The notes beneath the pieces were generated by a model. The model worked only from the letters and a program-made list of their open reading frames with translations. It had not been told where the DNA came from and did no database searches. From positions 1 to 64,000 of the forward strand of contig NZ_JAGPOX010000034.1 in assembly GCF_019038435.1 (NCBI RefSeq): a stretch of 64,000 nt of DNA. The letters run 5' to 3'. Source of the stretch: Nocardia alni. Lineage in GTDB: Bacteria > Actinomycetota > Actinomycetes > Mycobacteriales > Mycobacteriaceae. Within the stretch, counting starts at the first letter, position 1. Each line of letters begins with the position of its first letter. A program made the translations under genes and the position numbers. This document shows, one piece after another, positions 1 to 8,081 of this stretch.

Positions 1-7
1 GGGGCCC

Positions 8-64
8 GTCGGTCGGGCACCGCTGCTTGCTCCTTCGTCGCCTACGCAGCGGTACCCGACCGAC
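8..64. repeat. Inverted repeat, possible terminator of an upstream gene
   Basis: The arms at 8-26 and 46-64 are 19 bases each and complementary at 18 positions, with a 19-base loop. The one mismatch becomes a G-U pair in a minus-strand transcript. No U-run follows. It could end transcription from a neighbour outside the window or be a dispersed palindrome. Confidence 0.5.
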
Positions 65-151
65 GCGCCGCGCCGAAAACCTCATTGTTATTGCCTCCGT
101 CCAGGGGTTCCGGCCCACAGAGACGATTCGCCGCTGGGCACGTCGGTGGTC

Positions 152-182
152 GCGTTTCAGGACGGTAGTTGCGTTTCAGGAC
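152..182. repeat. 12-bp direct repeat upstream of the YihY-like gene
   Basis: GCGTTTCAGGAC occurs at 152-163 and again at 171-182, a 19-base period. It lies in the 426-base leader with no convincing gene. A regulator site is possible but unproven. Confidence 0.4.
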
Positions 183-257
183 CCAGTGGCGCCGAGCCAT
201 ACCGAGAGCCGAGCCTAGGCGAGAACTGCATCGGTGCGCTACACCCCGTGGTTCCGT

Positions 258-301
258 TGCACGGAGAAGTCTCGTCAGCTGCACGGAGAAGTCCCGTCAG
301 C
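258..301. repeat. 22-bp tandem duplication upstream of the YihY-like gene
   Basis: Two adjoining 22-base copies at 258-279 and 280-301 differ at one base. Each contains GCACGGAGAAGT and ends CGTCAGC. The rest of 1-426 holds only short overlapping frames without a start-site signal or family resemblance, so I treat it as non-coding. Confidence 0.55.
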
Positions 302-426
302 GATTGCGCCTGTGGGATCTCTCACGTGGTGGCGCCGATCGGGTCGGCTGCGGCATGCGACACTCGCGACACGATTCGGTGGTCGGCGCGCGGGGGCGGG
401 GCGTGGTGGGTGATGCTGTAGGCGGA

Positions 427-1497
427 ATGGACGATCAAGACACGCCGCGAACGGGCGGCAACGGCAGGCGGCCCGGGTGGGCCGGTAGCGCCGCGCGGGC
501 GACAGGGCGATGGCTGCTACCGGTGATCGGGCAGGTCGTGCACGGGATGCTGCGGGCGTGGGCGCTCATCGCGCGGGTGGTGGTGAAGGCCTGGGACGAC
601 TCGATATTCTCCAAGTCCGCCGCGGCGGCGTTCTGGCAAACGTTGTCGCTGGCGCCGTTGCTGCTCGGGTTGCTGGGGTGTCTGGGGTATGTCGGGGGCT
701 GGTTCGGGCCAGATACCGTGCACATCGTCGAGTCGAAGATCATCACGTTCAGCCGGAATCTGTTCAGCCCCACCGTGGTCGACGATCTGATCGCTCCCAC
801 GGTGCGGGATGTGCTGCAACGGGGGCGCGGTGCGGTGGTGTCGTTCGGATTCGTACTGTCGCTGTGGGCCGGGTCCTCGGCGATGTCGACGTTCGTGGAC
901 GCGATCGTCGCCGCGCACAAGCAGCAGGACGCACGGAATCCGGTGTGGCAGCGGATCTTCGCGCTGCTGCTCTATGTGCTGTTCCTGATCGTGTCGGTGT
1001 TCGTGCTGCCGCTGGTGGCGCTGGGGCCGACGCTGATCGGGCGGGCGCTGCCCGAGGCGTGGCGCGAACCCGGGCTGCGGCTGATCGACCAGTTCTACTA
1101 TCCCGGTACCGGTCTGCTGCTCATCGTCGGGCTCACCACGCTGTACAAGCTGGCGCTGCACCGCTCGCTGCCGTGGCTGCGACTGTTCGGCGGCGCCCTT
1201 CTGGCGGGCGTGTTCTTCATGACGGCCAGCGAGATCCTGCGCCGCTACCTGGCCTGGGTGACCCGCACCGGAATCAGTTACGGCGCCCTGGCGACTCCGA
1301 TCGCGTTCCTGCTGTTCACCTTCTTCCTGGCATTCGCGGTCATCCTCGGGGCCGAATTCAACGCCACCGTGCAGGAATTCTGGCCCGCGTCCGGTACCCG
1401 CTTCGACCATGTCCGCCTGCGGATCTCACGGCTGATCCGCGGTAAGGACGACACCCCGCCCGGCCCCTCGACGACGACCGTCACCGTGTCTAGGTGA
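427..1497 (+). CDS. YihY/BrkB-family inner membrane protein
   Basis: A 356-residue multi-spanning membrane protein of the YihY/UPF0761 family, whose molecular role is not settled. After a basic, Gly-rich cytoplasmic N-terminus come several hydrophobic segments (about residues 60-85, 130-160, 175-205, 230-255, 270-290 and 300-325). The family signature is visible in the kSAAAAFWQTLSLAPLLLG-like stretch and in the late TGISYGALATPIAFLLFTFF region, then an acidic GAEFNA motif. The frame is open further upstream to 169, but that extension is Arg-rich and lies over the tandem repeats, so the ATG at 427 is preferred. Mycobacterium tuberculosis carries a family member (Rv2707) near sigB, which fits the position here. 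Confidence 0.85.
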   Translation: MDDQDTPRTGGNGRRPGWAGSAARATGRWLLPVIGQVVHGMLRAWALIARVVVKAWDDSIFSKSAAAAFWQTLSLAPLLLGLLGCLGYVGGWFGPDTVHIVESKIITFSRNLFSPTVVDDLIAPTVRDVLQRGRGAVVSFGFVLSLWAGSSAMSTFVDAIVAAHKQQDARNPVWQRIFALLLYVLFLIVSVFVLPLVALGPTLIGRALPEAWREPGLRLIDQFYYPGTGLLLIVGLTTLYKLALHRSLPWLRLFGGALLAGVFFMTASEILRRYLAWVTRTGISYGALATPIAFLLFTFFLAFAVILGAEFNATVQEFWPASGTRFDHVRLRISRLIRGKDDTPPGPSTTTVTVSR

Positions 1498-1513
1498 ATC
1501 GGGCGCCCGCGCC

Positions 1514-2278
1514 TCAATCGTTCTCGGATTCGTCGAAGTCGCTCTCGGACTCATCGAACTCGGCGGCGGTACGAGCCAGTTCGACGTCGGCGATGATCTG
1601 CCGCAGCAGATCCTTCAGGGCGCATTCGGGCAGGATCGACGCGGTGCCCGCGAACGGTTCGGCGACATCCAGCCCGCTGGTCGCCAATTCCCGCAGCACC
1701 CAGGGGATTCCGGTGCCGTCTGCGGAGAAACCGAGGCGGTCGCGCAGGGTCTCGATGGTGGAGCGCATCAGCTCCCCGCGCGCGGCGACCGCCGCGGTGA
1801 ACTGTTCCTCGAGGTCGGCGCGGCGAAGCTCCAGGGCTCCTGGATCGCTCTCGTCCTGCGCCGGTGCGATGCGCACGGCGCCACCGTCGCGCAGTTCGAA
1901 ACCCTCGTCGAGCGCCGCTGTGCCGATGGCGATCTCGCGTTTGGCCAGGACGGGCATCTGTCGCATGAAATCGTCCAGCGTGTCCAGGGCGGCGACCATC
2001 CGGCCCCGAATCTCCACGCGGCGTTCGTATTCCCGATCCGCGGCATCGCGTTCGGCCAGGGCGTGCTCCAGCGCCCGCTCCAATTGCAGGGCGAGGGAGA
2101 CGGACTCCTGGTTCAGGTCACCCTGGGGCAGGATCTCGCCCGCACGCGGGATGATCTCGTCCAGGAACAGCTCGACGCTCTCGTACAACGACTCGAGCTG
2201 CCCACGAGTGAGTTCGGGCTGACGGAAGACACGCAGGTACTGCTCGAGCGTCACCGATAGATCGATCTCGTCGCTCAT
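1514..2278 (-). CDS. Unrecognised acidic, helical protein
   Basis: Encodes 254 residues that I cannot assign to a family. It is rich in Glu, Asp, Leu and Ala and looks almost wholly alpha-helical, with no signal peptide, membrane segment or Cys cluster. Residues about 65-180 have heptad-like spacing and may form a coiled coil. The C-terminus is a short acidic repeat (DESESDFDESEND). The start is the ATG encoding MSDEIDLSVT; a longer frame to 2335 adds a tail unlike the rest. It is convergent with the YihY gene, 16 bases away. A cytoplasmic structural or adaptor role would be a guess. Confidence 0.7.
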   Translation of the reverse strand: MSDEIDLSVTLEQYLRVFRQPELTRGQLESLYESVELFLDEIIPRAGEILPQGDLNQESVSLALQLERALEHALAERDAADREYERRVEIRGRMVAALDTLDDFMRQMPVLAKREIAIGTAALDEGFELRDGGAVRIAPAQDESDPGALELRRADLEEQFTAAVAARGELMRSTIETLRDRLGFSADGTGIPWVLRELATSGLDVAEPFAGTASILPECALKDLLRQIIADVELARTAAEFDESESDFDESEND

Positions 2279-2357
2279 ACTGCGAGCCTGCCACATGACC
2301 GAGGTCGACGGGGGAACTCGGACGCCCGAGGCCACCCGCCCCGCAGGCTCCGCGTGC

Positions 2358-3365
2358 TCACGATCCCCGGAGTTGTCCGACCGGTTGCCGTACCGCGCGG
2401 AAGGTCTTGCGATACGTCAGCGGCGGGACACCGAGCTCGGTGCGCATATGGTGACGCAGCGAGGCGGCGGTGCCCATGCCCGCCGCGCGGGCCACCTCGT
2501 CGATCGACAGTTCGGTGGACTCGAGCAGATGCCGGGCGTGACGCAGGCGCTGCTGCTGCAACCACGCGCCCGGTGCCTGTCCGGTCTCGGACTTGAAGCG
2601 ACGGGTGAAGGTGCGCACACTCATCCGGGCGTGTACGGCCAGGGCGGCCAGATCCAGCTCGCGGTCCAGGTGGCGCAGCATCCAGGCCCGGGTGGGCGCG
2701 GTGCCGTCGGAGCCGTCCTCGGGGACGTTCCGATCGATGAACTGCGACTGGCCGCCCTCGCGCCAGGGCGGCACCACGGCATAGCGGGCCACGGCGTTGG
2801 CGATCTCGCTGCCGTGATCGGTGCGCACCAGGTGCAGGCACAGATCCAGGCCGGCGGCCAAACCGGCCGAGCTGCAGAACCTCCCATCCTCGACGAACAG
2901 CAGGTTCTCGTCCAGGCACACCCGCGGATACAGCCGGCGGAAATCCTGCGCGTGGGCCCAGTGCGTGGTGGCGCGGCGGCCGTCGAGCAGTCCGGCCGCG
3001 CCGAGCACGAACGCGCCGGTGCAGATGGAGACGATGCGGGCGTCCTCCCGGATCGTCGCCAACGCCTGCGACACCTCGGCCGGAAGGGTGCCTTCCCGGC
3101 GCGCCCCGGGCAGCTGAGTGCCGGGAATGATGACCGTATCCGCCCAGGCCAGCAGCTCGGGCCCGCCCTGCGGCAGGATCGCGTAGCCCATCGTGGACCA
3201 CACCGCCGAGGTATTCATCCCGCACACCCGCACGTCGTAGAGGCGTCCACCGTCGGCGCCCTCGGCGGATCCGAGCACCATGGGCGCGATCGTCAGGTCG
3301 AAACCGACCACCGGTTCGAGCGCCAGGACAGCGACATTGTGCGGGACCGGTGCGGTGCCTGTCAC
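2358..3365 (-). CDS. GlxA-type AraC-family transcriptional regulator
   Basis: A 335-residue regulator with two parts. Residues about 10-190 form a DJ-1/PfpI-like (class I glutamine amidotransferase-like) domain with the nucleophile-elbow motif ICTGAFVLGAAGLLDG and the downstream ATTHWAHA. Residues about 225-325 are an AraC-type double helix-turn-helix with LAVHARMSVRTFTRRFK and IDEVARAAGMGTAASLRHHMR. The GTG start overlaps the stop of the upstream VOC gene by four bases (GTGA), so the two are co-translated. The DJ-1-like part usually senses a small molecule rather than acting as an enzyme. The ligand is unknown; the adjoining VOC protein and MFS transporter may be targets. Confidence 0.88.
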   Translation of the reverse strand: MTGTAPVPHNVAVLALEPVVGFDLTIAPMVLGSAEGADGGRLYDVRVCGMNTSAVWSTMGYAILPQGGPELLAWADTVIIPGTQLPGARREGTLPAEVSQALATIREDARIVSICTGAFVLGAAGLLDGRRATTHWAHAQDFRRLYPRVCLDENLLFVEDGRFCSSAGLAAGLDLCLHLVRTDHGSEIANAVARYAVVPPWREGGQSQFIDRNVPEDGSDGTAPTRAWMLRHLDRELDLAALAVHARMSVRTFTRRFKSETGQAPGAWLQQQRLRHARHLLESTELSIDEVARAAGMGTAASLRHHMRTELGVPPLTYRKTFRAVRQPVGQLRGS

Positions 3366-4099
3366 TGCATCACCTTCCCCGTATGCGGATCACGAGCGGT
3401 CAGGCAGTAGGTGCCCCCGGCGGGGTCGCGCATCACCGTCCAGTACGGGAATTCGCCGACCCGCTGCGCGCCCAGACTCTCGTGCCAGGCCGCGACATCC
3501 GCGACGTCCGAGCAGGCCAGGTCGAGATGCGCGGCCGGTGCGCTCTCTTCGTCCAAGCGCTGCAACAGGATTCGGACCGGAAACCGATCGGGAACGGCGA
3601 GGCGGGTGAATTCGGGTTCGGTGGTGGACAGCAGATCCCAGCCGGTCAGGGCGGACCAGAAGCGCGTCTCGGCGTCGAACGCTCCGGGGCCGATATCGAT
3701 GCAGATCTGATCCGGACGGCTCAGGCCCGGACCGGGCGACGGAGTCGGCGGCGGGATCCGCGCACCGTCCTCGGTGGTCAGGCAGAAGGCCATGCCCGCG
3801 GGCGAGCGCATCAGCGCGTAATCACCGTAATCGGTGACCAGGCTCGCCCCGAGCGAGCGGGCGTGGCCACAGGCGGCCGCCAGGTCCTCGACGTCCAGAT
3901 CCACATGCGCGCCGCCGGAATCACCGACCGCCTGCATCCGCAGACACGGGTCGCCCTGCGTGGGATAGAGCGTCACGAATTCGCCGTGATCACCGCGCCG
4001 CTCGGACGGGGCGCTGCCGGTCACCCTCGCCCAGAATGCCTCTGCGGCGTCGAAGCGGTCGGCAGGACGGTCGATGAACACCCAATTCCACCGGAACAT
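3362..4099 (-). CDS. VOC-family (glyoxalase/bleomycin-resistance-like) protein, two modules
   Basis: A 245-residue protein made of two vicinal-oxygen-chelate modules. The first spans residues 1-120 (start MFRWNWVFIDRP, with HVDLDVEDLAAA). The second spans about 135-240 (ICIDIGPGAFDAETRFW, HLDLACSDVADVAAW). Such tandem folds often resemble the hydroxylase-like or extradiol-dioxygenase-like VOC proteins; the substrate cannot be read. The ATG at 4099 has a good ribosome site (GAGGGG), whereas the longer frame to 4246 is Arg/Ser-rich and runs into the divergent MFS gene. It overlaps the GlxA-type regulator by four bases, so the pair forms one operon. Confidence 0.82.
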   Translation of the reverse strand: MFRWNWVFIDRPADRFDAAEAFWARVTGSAPSERRGDHGEFVTLYPTQGDPCLRMQAVGDSGGAHVDLDVEDLAAACGHARSLGASLVTDYGDYALMRSPAGMAFCLTTEDGARIPPPTPSPGPGLSRPDQICIDIGPGAFDAETRFWSALTGWDLLSTTEPEFTRLAVPDRFPVRILLQRLDEESAPAAHLDLACSDVADVAAWHESLGAQRVGEFPYWTVMRDPAGGTYCLTARDPHTGKVMQ

Positions 4100-4187
4100 G
4101 CCACCCCTCTCAGCGTTGGCCAGATATTGACGGATTGTGGCATTCAGGCCACTCGATCCGCAACCGGTTCTCGGGCACGATTTTCCG

Positions 4188-5537
4188 GTGACCGAACTGC
4201 AAGACCCCGGAAGCGTCGAGCCGGACCTCGCGCGATCCGCCCGCACGTCGTCCGTTCCGTCGGCGGGCTCGGCCGGTCGGCGGGTTCACCCCGCCTGGTT
4301 CGTCGCCGCGACGGGCTTCGTGGCATTGATCGGCGCGGCCGGATTCCGCTCGGTGCCCAGCGTGCTGATGGATCCGCTGCATCGTGAATTCGGCTGGTCG
4401 CACGGGACGATCGGTGCGGCGGTTTCGTTGAACATGGTGCTGTACGGCGGGATTTCGCCGTTCGCCGCGGCGCTGATGGACCGGTTCGGCATCCGGCGGG
4501 TGGTGGCGTTCGCGCTGCTGCTGGTGGCCGCGGGCAGCGGGCTGACGGTGTTCATGACGCGGCCGTGGGAGCTGATCGCGACGTGGGGGCTGATGGTCGG
4601 GGTCGGCGTCGGGTCGATGTCGATGGCGTTCGTCGCCACCATCACCGGACGCTGGTTCGTCCGCCATCGTGGGCTGGTGACCGGCGTGCTCACCGCGGCA
4701 AGCGCGACCGGTCAGCTGATCTTCCTGCCGCTGATCTCGATGCTGGCGCAGGCGCACGGCTGGCGGCTGCCGTCATTGGTGGTGGCGGGTGCGGCGCTGG
4801 CGGTCGTGCCGCTGGTACTGCTGTTCATCCGGGATTTTCCCAGTGATGTGGGCGTGCGGGCCTACGGCGCCGAACCCGGCAGCGCGATCGGCGTGCGCAC
4901 CCCGCCGCAGGGTGGGATCACCCGGGCGGCCACGGTCCTGTTCCGGGTTGCGCGCAAACCCCAATTCTGGTTCCTGGCAGCGGGTTTCGCGGTCTGCGGC
5001 GCCTCGACCAACGGCCTGGTCGGCACCTATTTCGTCAGCGCCGCACACGATCACGGCATGCCGCCGACCACCGCGGCCTCGCTGCTGGCGACGGTCGGTG
5101 TCTTCGACGTGGCCGGAACGATCGCCTCGGGCTGGCTGACCGACCGCATGGACGCCCGCTATCTGCTGATCGCCTACTACGCCCTGCGCGGGCTGTCGCT
5201 GCTGATCCTGCCCTCGCTGCTCGCCCCGGAGACCAAGCCCAGCCTATGGGTGTTCATCGTCTTCTACGGGCTGGACTGGGTCGCCACGGTGCCGCCGACG
5301 GTCGCGCTGTGCCGCAAGTTCTTCGGCGACGACGGACCGGTCGCGTTCGGCTGGGCGTTCGCCTCGCATCAGGTGGGCGCGGCACTGGCCGCGGTCGGCG
5401 CGGGCATCGTCCGCGACGTGCGGGGCAGCTACGACCTGGCCTGGTACATCGCGGGCGGATTGTGCGCGATCGCGGCGGTGCTGTCGGGACTGATTCGCTC
5501 GCGCTCGACAACCGCCCGAGTAGCGGTCACCGGGTGA
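4188..5537 (+). CDS. MFS transporter, monocarboxylate/oxalate-formate-antiporter-like
   Basis: A 449-residue major facilitator with about 12 membrane segments in two halves. The first half contains the loop ALMDRFGIRRVVAF, matching the MFS signature after helix 2, and helix 4-5 residues TGRWFVRHRGLVTGVLTAAS. The long loop near the middle is followed by FWFLAAGFAVCGASTNG and DVAGTIASGWLTDRMD, the repeat of the signature. This pattern is seen in OFA/MCT-type carriers, but substrate is unknown. The GTG at 4188 is chosen over one at 4137 because the N-terminal residues then begin MTELQDPG; neither has a clear ribosome site. It diverges from the VOC-regulator pair, with a promoter region of under 100 bases between. 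Confidence 0.83.
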   Translation: MTELQDPGSVEPDLARSARTSSVPSAGSAGRRVHPAWFVAATGFVALIGAAGFRSVPSVLMDPLHREFGWSHGTIGAAVSLNMVLYGGISPFAAALMDRFGIRRVVAFALLLVAAGSGLTVFMTRPWELIATWGLMVGVGVGSMSMAFVATITGRWFVRHRGLVTGVLTAASATGQLIFLPLISMLAQAHGWRLPSLVVAGAALAVVPLVLLFIRDFPSDVGVRAYGAEPGSAIGVRTPPQGGITRAATVLFRVARKPQFWFLAAGFAVCGASTNGLVGTYFVSAAHDHGMPPTTAASLLATVGVFDVAGTIASGWLTDRMDARYLLIAYYALRGLSLLILPSLLAPETKPSLWVFIVFYGLDWVATVPPTVALCRKFFGDDGPVAFGWAFASHQVGAALAAVGAGIVRDVRGSYDLAWYIAGGLCAIAAVLSGLIRSRSTTARVAVTG

Positions 5538-5595
5538 GTGATCGAACTGTCACCAGGTGAGTGACCGATCAGAAACCCCTGGATCACCCGGTGAC
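5526..5595. terminator. Convergent-gene inverted repeat, candidate bidirectional terminator
   Basis: GTCACCGGGTGA at 5526-5537, covering the MFS stop, is perfectly complementary to TCACCCGGTGAC at 5584-5595. A third, near-identical direct copy (GTCACCAGGTGAGTGACCGA) sits at 5549-5568. The structure lies between the MFS gene and the oppositely oriented DUF3099 gene. Confidence 0.5.
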
Positions 5596-5612
5596 GGCGC
5601 TGCTCAGAGACG

Positions 5613-6161
5613 TCAACCGTCGATCGAACGGTTCCGCCCCGATTCGATTGCCTTGTGTTCGGCGCGGCGGCCGTCCCACCGGCTCGGCTCGTCCTTGCGG
5701 CGCGGCGGGCGGTCGTTCGCGACGAGCACCGCGATCCACGGCAGCGGAATGGACACGCCGATGATCACCAGGGAGATCAGCGCGTTGTGCCACAGGCCGT
5801 AGGCGCCCGCGGCCAGGACCAGGCAGGGGATGCGGAACCCCATCAGCAGCATGTACCGGCGCACCCGCGAGCGATGCTGCTGCTCCAGGGAGGGCGCGGC
5901 CTCGGTGATCAGCACCGGGCCGTCCTGCTTCGGCGCGCGGAAGAAGCTTGCCCGCTTGCGCGGCGGCGGCACCGGGCCCAGGTTCAACGTGTCCCGGAAA
6001 TACCCCTGCCCAGCGGACGAGTCCGGGTCCGGGGACGGAGTCTCGGTTTCCGCGTCAGCCGACGTCCTCGCCTCGGTACCGGCCTCGCCGTCGCGGAGGG
6101 CATCCGCACGGACTGTGCCTTCACGGCCCTCGGCATCGGGAGTTTCGCCGTCACGCTGCAT
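5613..6161 (-). CDS. DUF3099 membrane protein
   Basis: A 182-residue protein. Residues 1-70 are acidic and Thr/Glu/Asp-rich, probably disordered. The conserved DUF3099 core follows: PVLITEAAPSLEQQHRSRVRRYMLLMGFRIPCL, then two hydrophobic segments (about 105-122 and 127-147) with GAYGLWHNALISLVIIGVSI and IPLPWIAVLVANDRPPRR. The C-terminus is basic. Function of the family is unknown; it is common in actinobacteria, often near DUF3039 genes as here. It is transcribed divergently from the DUF3039 gene with about 110 bases between. Confidence 0.88.
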   Translation of the reverse strand: MQRDGETPDAEGREGTVRADALRDGEAGTEARTSADAETETPSPDPDSSAGQGYFRDTLNLGPVPPPRKRASFFRAPKQDGPVLITEAAPSLEQQHRSRVRRYMLLMGFRIPCLVLAAGAYGLWHNALISLVIIGVSIPLPWIAVLVANDRPPRRKDEPSRWDGRRAEHKAIESGRNRSIDG

Positions 6162-6270
6162 ACCTCGAGTCTTCCACTCGCCGATGTCGAATGCACACGC
6201 GGTGAATCCTCACCCGCACGACCACCCCTCCCGACGACACTCTCGGCCCGAGACTGGCATTATTGAGCAG

Positions 6271-6504
6271 GTGAGTACCGACACCTTGGTCCACCCGGAC
6301 ACCACCACCGACGAGTCGACCACCAGCGATATCCCCAAGTACTTCCATTATGTGAAGAAGGAGAAGATCGCCGAGAGCGCCGTCATGGGCACCATGGTCG
6401 TAGCCCTGTGCGGCGAGGTCTTCCCGGTCACCCGCTCCCCCAAGCCCGGCTCCCCGGTATGCCCGGAGTGCAAGCAGGTGTACGAGCAGATGAAGAAGAG
6501 CTAG
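6271..6504 (+). CDS. DUF3039 protein, small zinc-ribbon-like
   Basis: A 77-residue protein of the actinobacterial DUF3039 family. The conserved block is DIPKYFHYVKKEKIAESAVMG, then ALCGEVFPVTRSPKPGSPVCPEC. Three Cys (one in CGE, two in CPEC) and a nearby His suggest a metal-binding ribbon; this is inference from spacing. The GTG start gives the sequence VSTDTLVHPDT, with a preceding GAGCAG as a weak ribosome site. The frame is open far upstream, but that part overlaps the DUF3099 gene and is not coding-like. Mycobacterium tuberculosis has a homologue in its sigA-sigB region. Confidence 0.88.
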   Translation: MSTDTLVHPDTTTDESTTSDIPKYFHYVKKEKIAESAVMGTMVVALCGEVFPVTRSPKPGSPVCPECKQVYEQMKKS

Positions 6505-6587
6505 CCGTTTACGCGGATACTCTGTAGCCACAGATGCGAGGAGCCGGTCGCATATCGCGGGTGGCGGGTTTGTGAAGTGAGGTCCGA

Positions 6588-7403
6588 ATGTCGCAGGTGC
6601 CGTTCCTTCCCGAGTGGGCTGTCGACGATATCGACCCGAACGTGGCCAGTATGGCGCGCATCTACGACTATCTGCTGGGTGGTTCGCACCATTTCGCCGT
6701 CGACCGGGAGTGGTCCGACGAACTGGAGCGGATGTGGCCGGGTATCAGGGAGGCGACCTGGGCCAACCGCGCGTTCCTGCGCCGGGTCGTGACCTTCTGC
6801 GCCGAACAGGGCATCACCCAGTACCTCGATATCGGTTCCGGCATTCCGACCGTCGGCAATGTGCACGAGATCCTCGCCAATCTCGGTGTGGACGCGCGCG
6901 TGGTATATATCGACAACGACCCGGTAGCGAACGTGATCAGCCAGCGTCTGCTGGCCGACGTGCCCTGGGCGTCGGCGGTGCGGAAAGATTTCGCGGATCC
7001 CGAGGGAATCCTCGGCTCCGATGAGGTCGCGGGCAGCCTTGATTTCGATAAACCCGTCGCGGTCCTGCTCTTGTCGATCCTGCACGTCGTCGGCGACGAC
7101 GCCAACCCCGCCGCCGTGATCGCCCGCCTGCGCGATCGAATTCCGGCGGGCAGTGTGCTGGCGATCTCTCATTTCACGAACGAAGGATGGACTGCCGACC
7201 AGCTGTCGGAATTGCTGAGAATGTCACGGGAGACGGCCACGCCCGGCCGCCCCCGGTCGGCAGCGGAGATCGCGACCTTGTTCGACGGTTTCGAGCTGGT
7301 CGAACCGGGCGTGGTTCGGGTATCGCAGTGGCGCACCGATCCGGCGGAGGGGGCCGAGGACAGCTGGCTGGACTGGATCGGCGGAGTCGGCATCAAGCCT
7401 TAG
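6588..7403 (+). CDS. SAM-dependent methyltransferase, DUF574-type
   Basis: A 271-residue protein of the actinobacterial S-adenosyl-methyltransferase family formerly called DUF574. Typical features are the N-terminal SMARIYDYLLGGSHHFAVDRE block, the helix with WANRAFLRRVV, and the cofactor-binding LDIGSGIPTVGNVHE followed by RVVYIDNDPVA. The late part has SVLAISHFT. The acceptor is unknown; many paralogues occur per genome in Nocardia and Streptomyces, and roles in secondary metabolism are only inferred. The ATG is preceded by GAGGT. It follows the DUF3039 gene by 83 bases on the same strand, so shared transcription is possible. Confidence 0.9.
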   Translation: MSQVPFLPEWAVDDIDPNVASMARIYDYLLGGSHHFAVDREWSDELERMWPGIREATWANRAFLRRVVTFCAEQGITQYLDIGSGIPTVGNVHEILANLGVDARVVYIDNDPVANVISQRLLADVPWASAVRKDFADPEGILGSDEVAGSLDFDKPVAVLLLSILHVVGDDANPAAVIARLRDRIPAGSVLAISHFTNEGWTADQLSELLRMSRETATPGRPRSAAEIATLFDGFELVEPGVVRVSQWRTDPAEGAEDSWLDWIGGVGIKP

Positions 7404-7517
7404 CCGCGATCTCACCCCGAGCGGTCGTCCGCAGCGATTCGTCGTCGAGGGCCACGGCAAGCAATCCGAGGACGTCCGGGTCGACGATCGACCGGCAGGC
7501 CCGCTGCGAACAGTGGA

Positions 7518-7979
7518 TCAGTACTCGCCCTTGATGACGAAGTAGGAACCACGGATGGTTCCGGCGAGCTTCGACTTCTGCCGCGCGAACTTGAACGCGC
7601 CGAGCTCGCCGGGGACCTCCATCCCATCGGACAACTTGAACCCGACGGCACGCTTGTCGAGACCGTCGACGGAGTACATCACGTTGATCGACAGACCGCT
7701 CTCGTAGAAAACGTAGGCGAACCGCATGTCGTCCACCTGGAAGGCCGTGGTCTCGAGCGGGCGGGAGGCGATGACGATGCCCCGCTCATCCTCGAGGATC
7801 CGATGCACCCAGTCGACGGTCGGCCGAGTATCACCAGCAGACTCCACCGTGAAGACGTGGTCGTACTTGTTCCGGAAGTACCGTGCCTCGTTCGCCCGCA
7901 GACCCGCGAGCGCCGCCGCGACCGGCGACGACTCCAGACCGACAGTCGATACGGTATCGAAATCCACTGTATAAGGCAT
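7518..7979 (-). CDS. Unrecognised 153-residue protein
   Basis: I do not recognise a family. The protein begins MPYTVDFDTVSTVGLE, has an Arg/Asn-rich helix (LRANEARYFRNKYDHVF) and a beta-rich second half with alternating hydrophobics (MRFAYVFYESGLSINVMYSV). There is no signal peptide or membrane span. The ATG has a strong ribosome site (GAGGAG), which supports a real gene. It stands alone between the convergent methyltransferase gene and the IclR gene. The beta-rich tail could suit a single-domain binding or assembly protein, but this is only an impression. Confidence 0.7.
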   Translation of the reverse strand: MPYTVDFDTVSTVGLESSPVAAALAGLRANEARYFRNKYDHVFTVESAGDTRPTVDWVHRILEDERGIVIASRPLETTAFQVDDMRFAYVFYESGLSINVMYSVDGLDKRAVGFKLSDGMEVPGELGAFKFARQKSKLAGTIRGSYFVIKGEY

Positions 7980-8081
7980 GACGAACTCCTCAGCGCGTTT
8001 GTCCGTTCACATCCTCGAACCGCGGGTCGTACTCTACAGCGTTCCCTCCCGAACCATCGGTGACCAGCAGCGCAAAGCGAC

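Noticed and set aside
169..426. 86-codon N-terminal extension of the YihY-like gene
   Set aside because: Arg-rich, covers the tandem repeats and has no resemblance to the family.
7404..7517. Minus-strand reading VDPDVLGLLAVALDDESLRTTARGEIAAKA
   Set aside because: Looks protein-like but has no start codon in reach and overlaps the end of the methyltransferase gene; too short to support.
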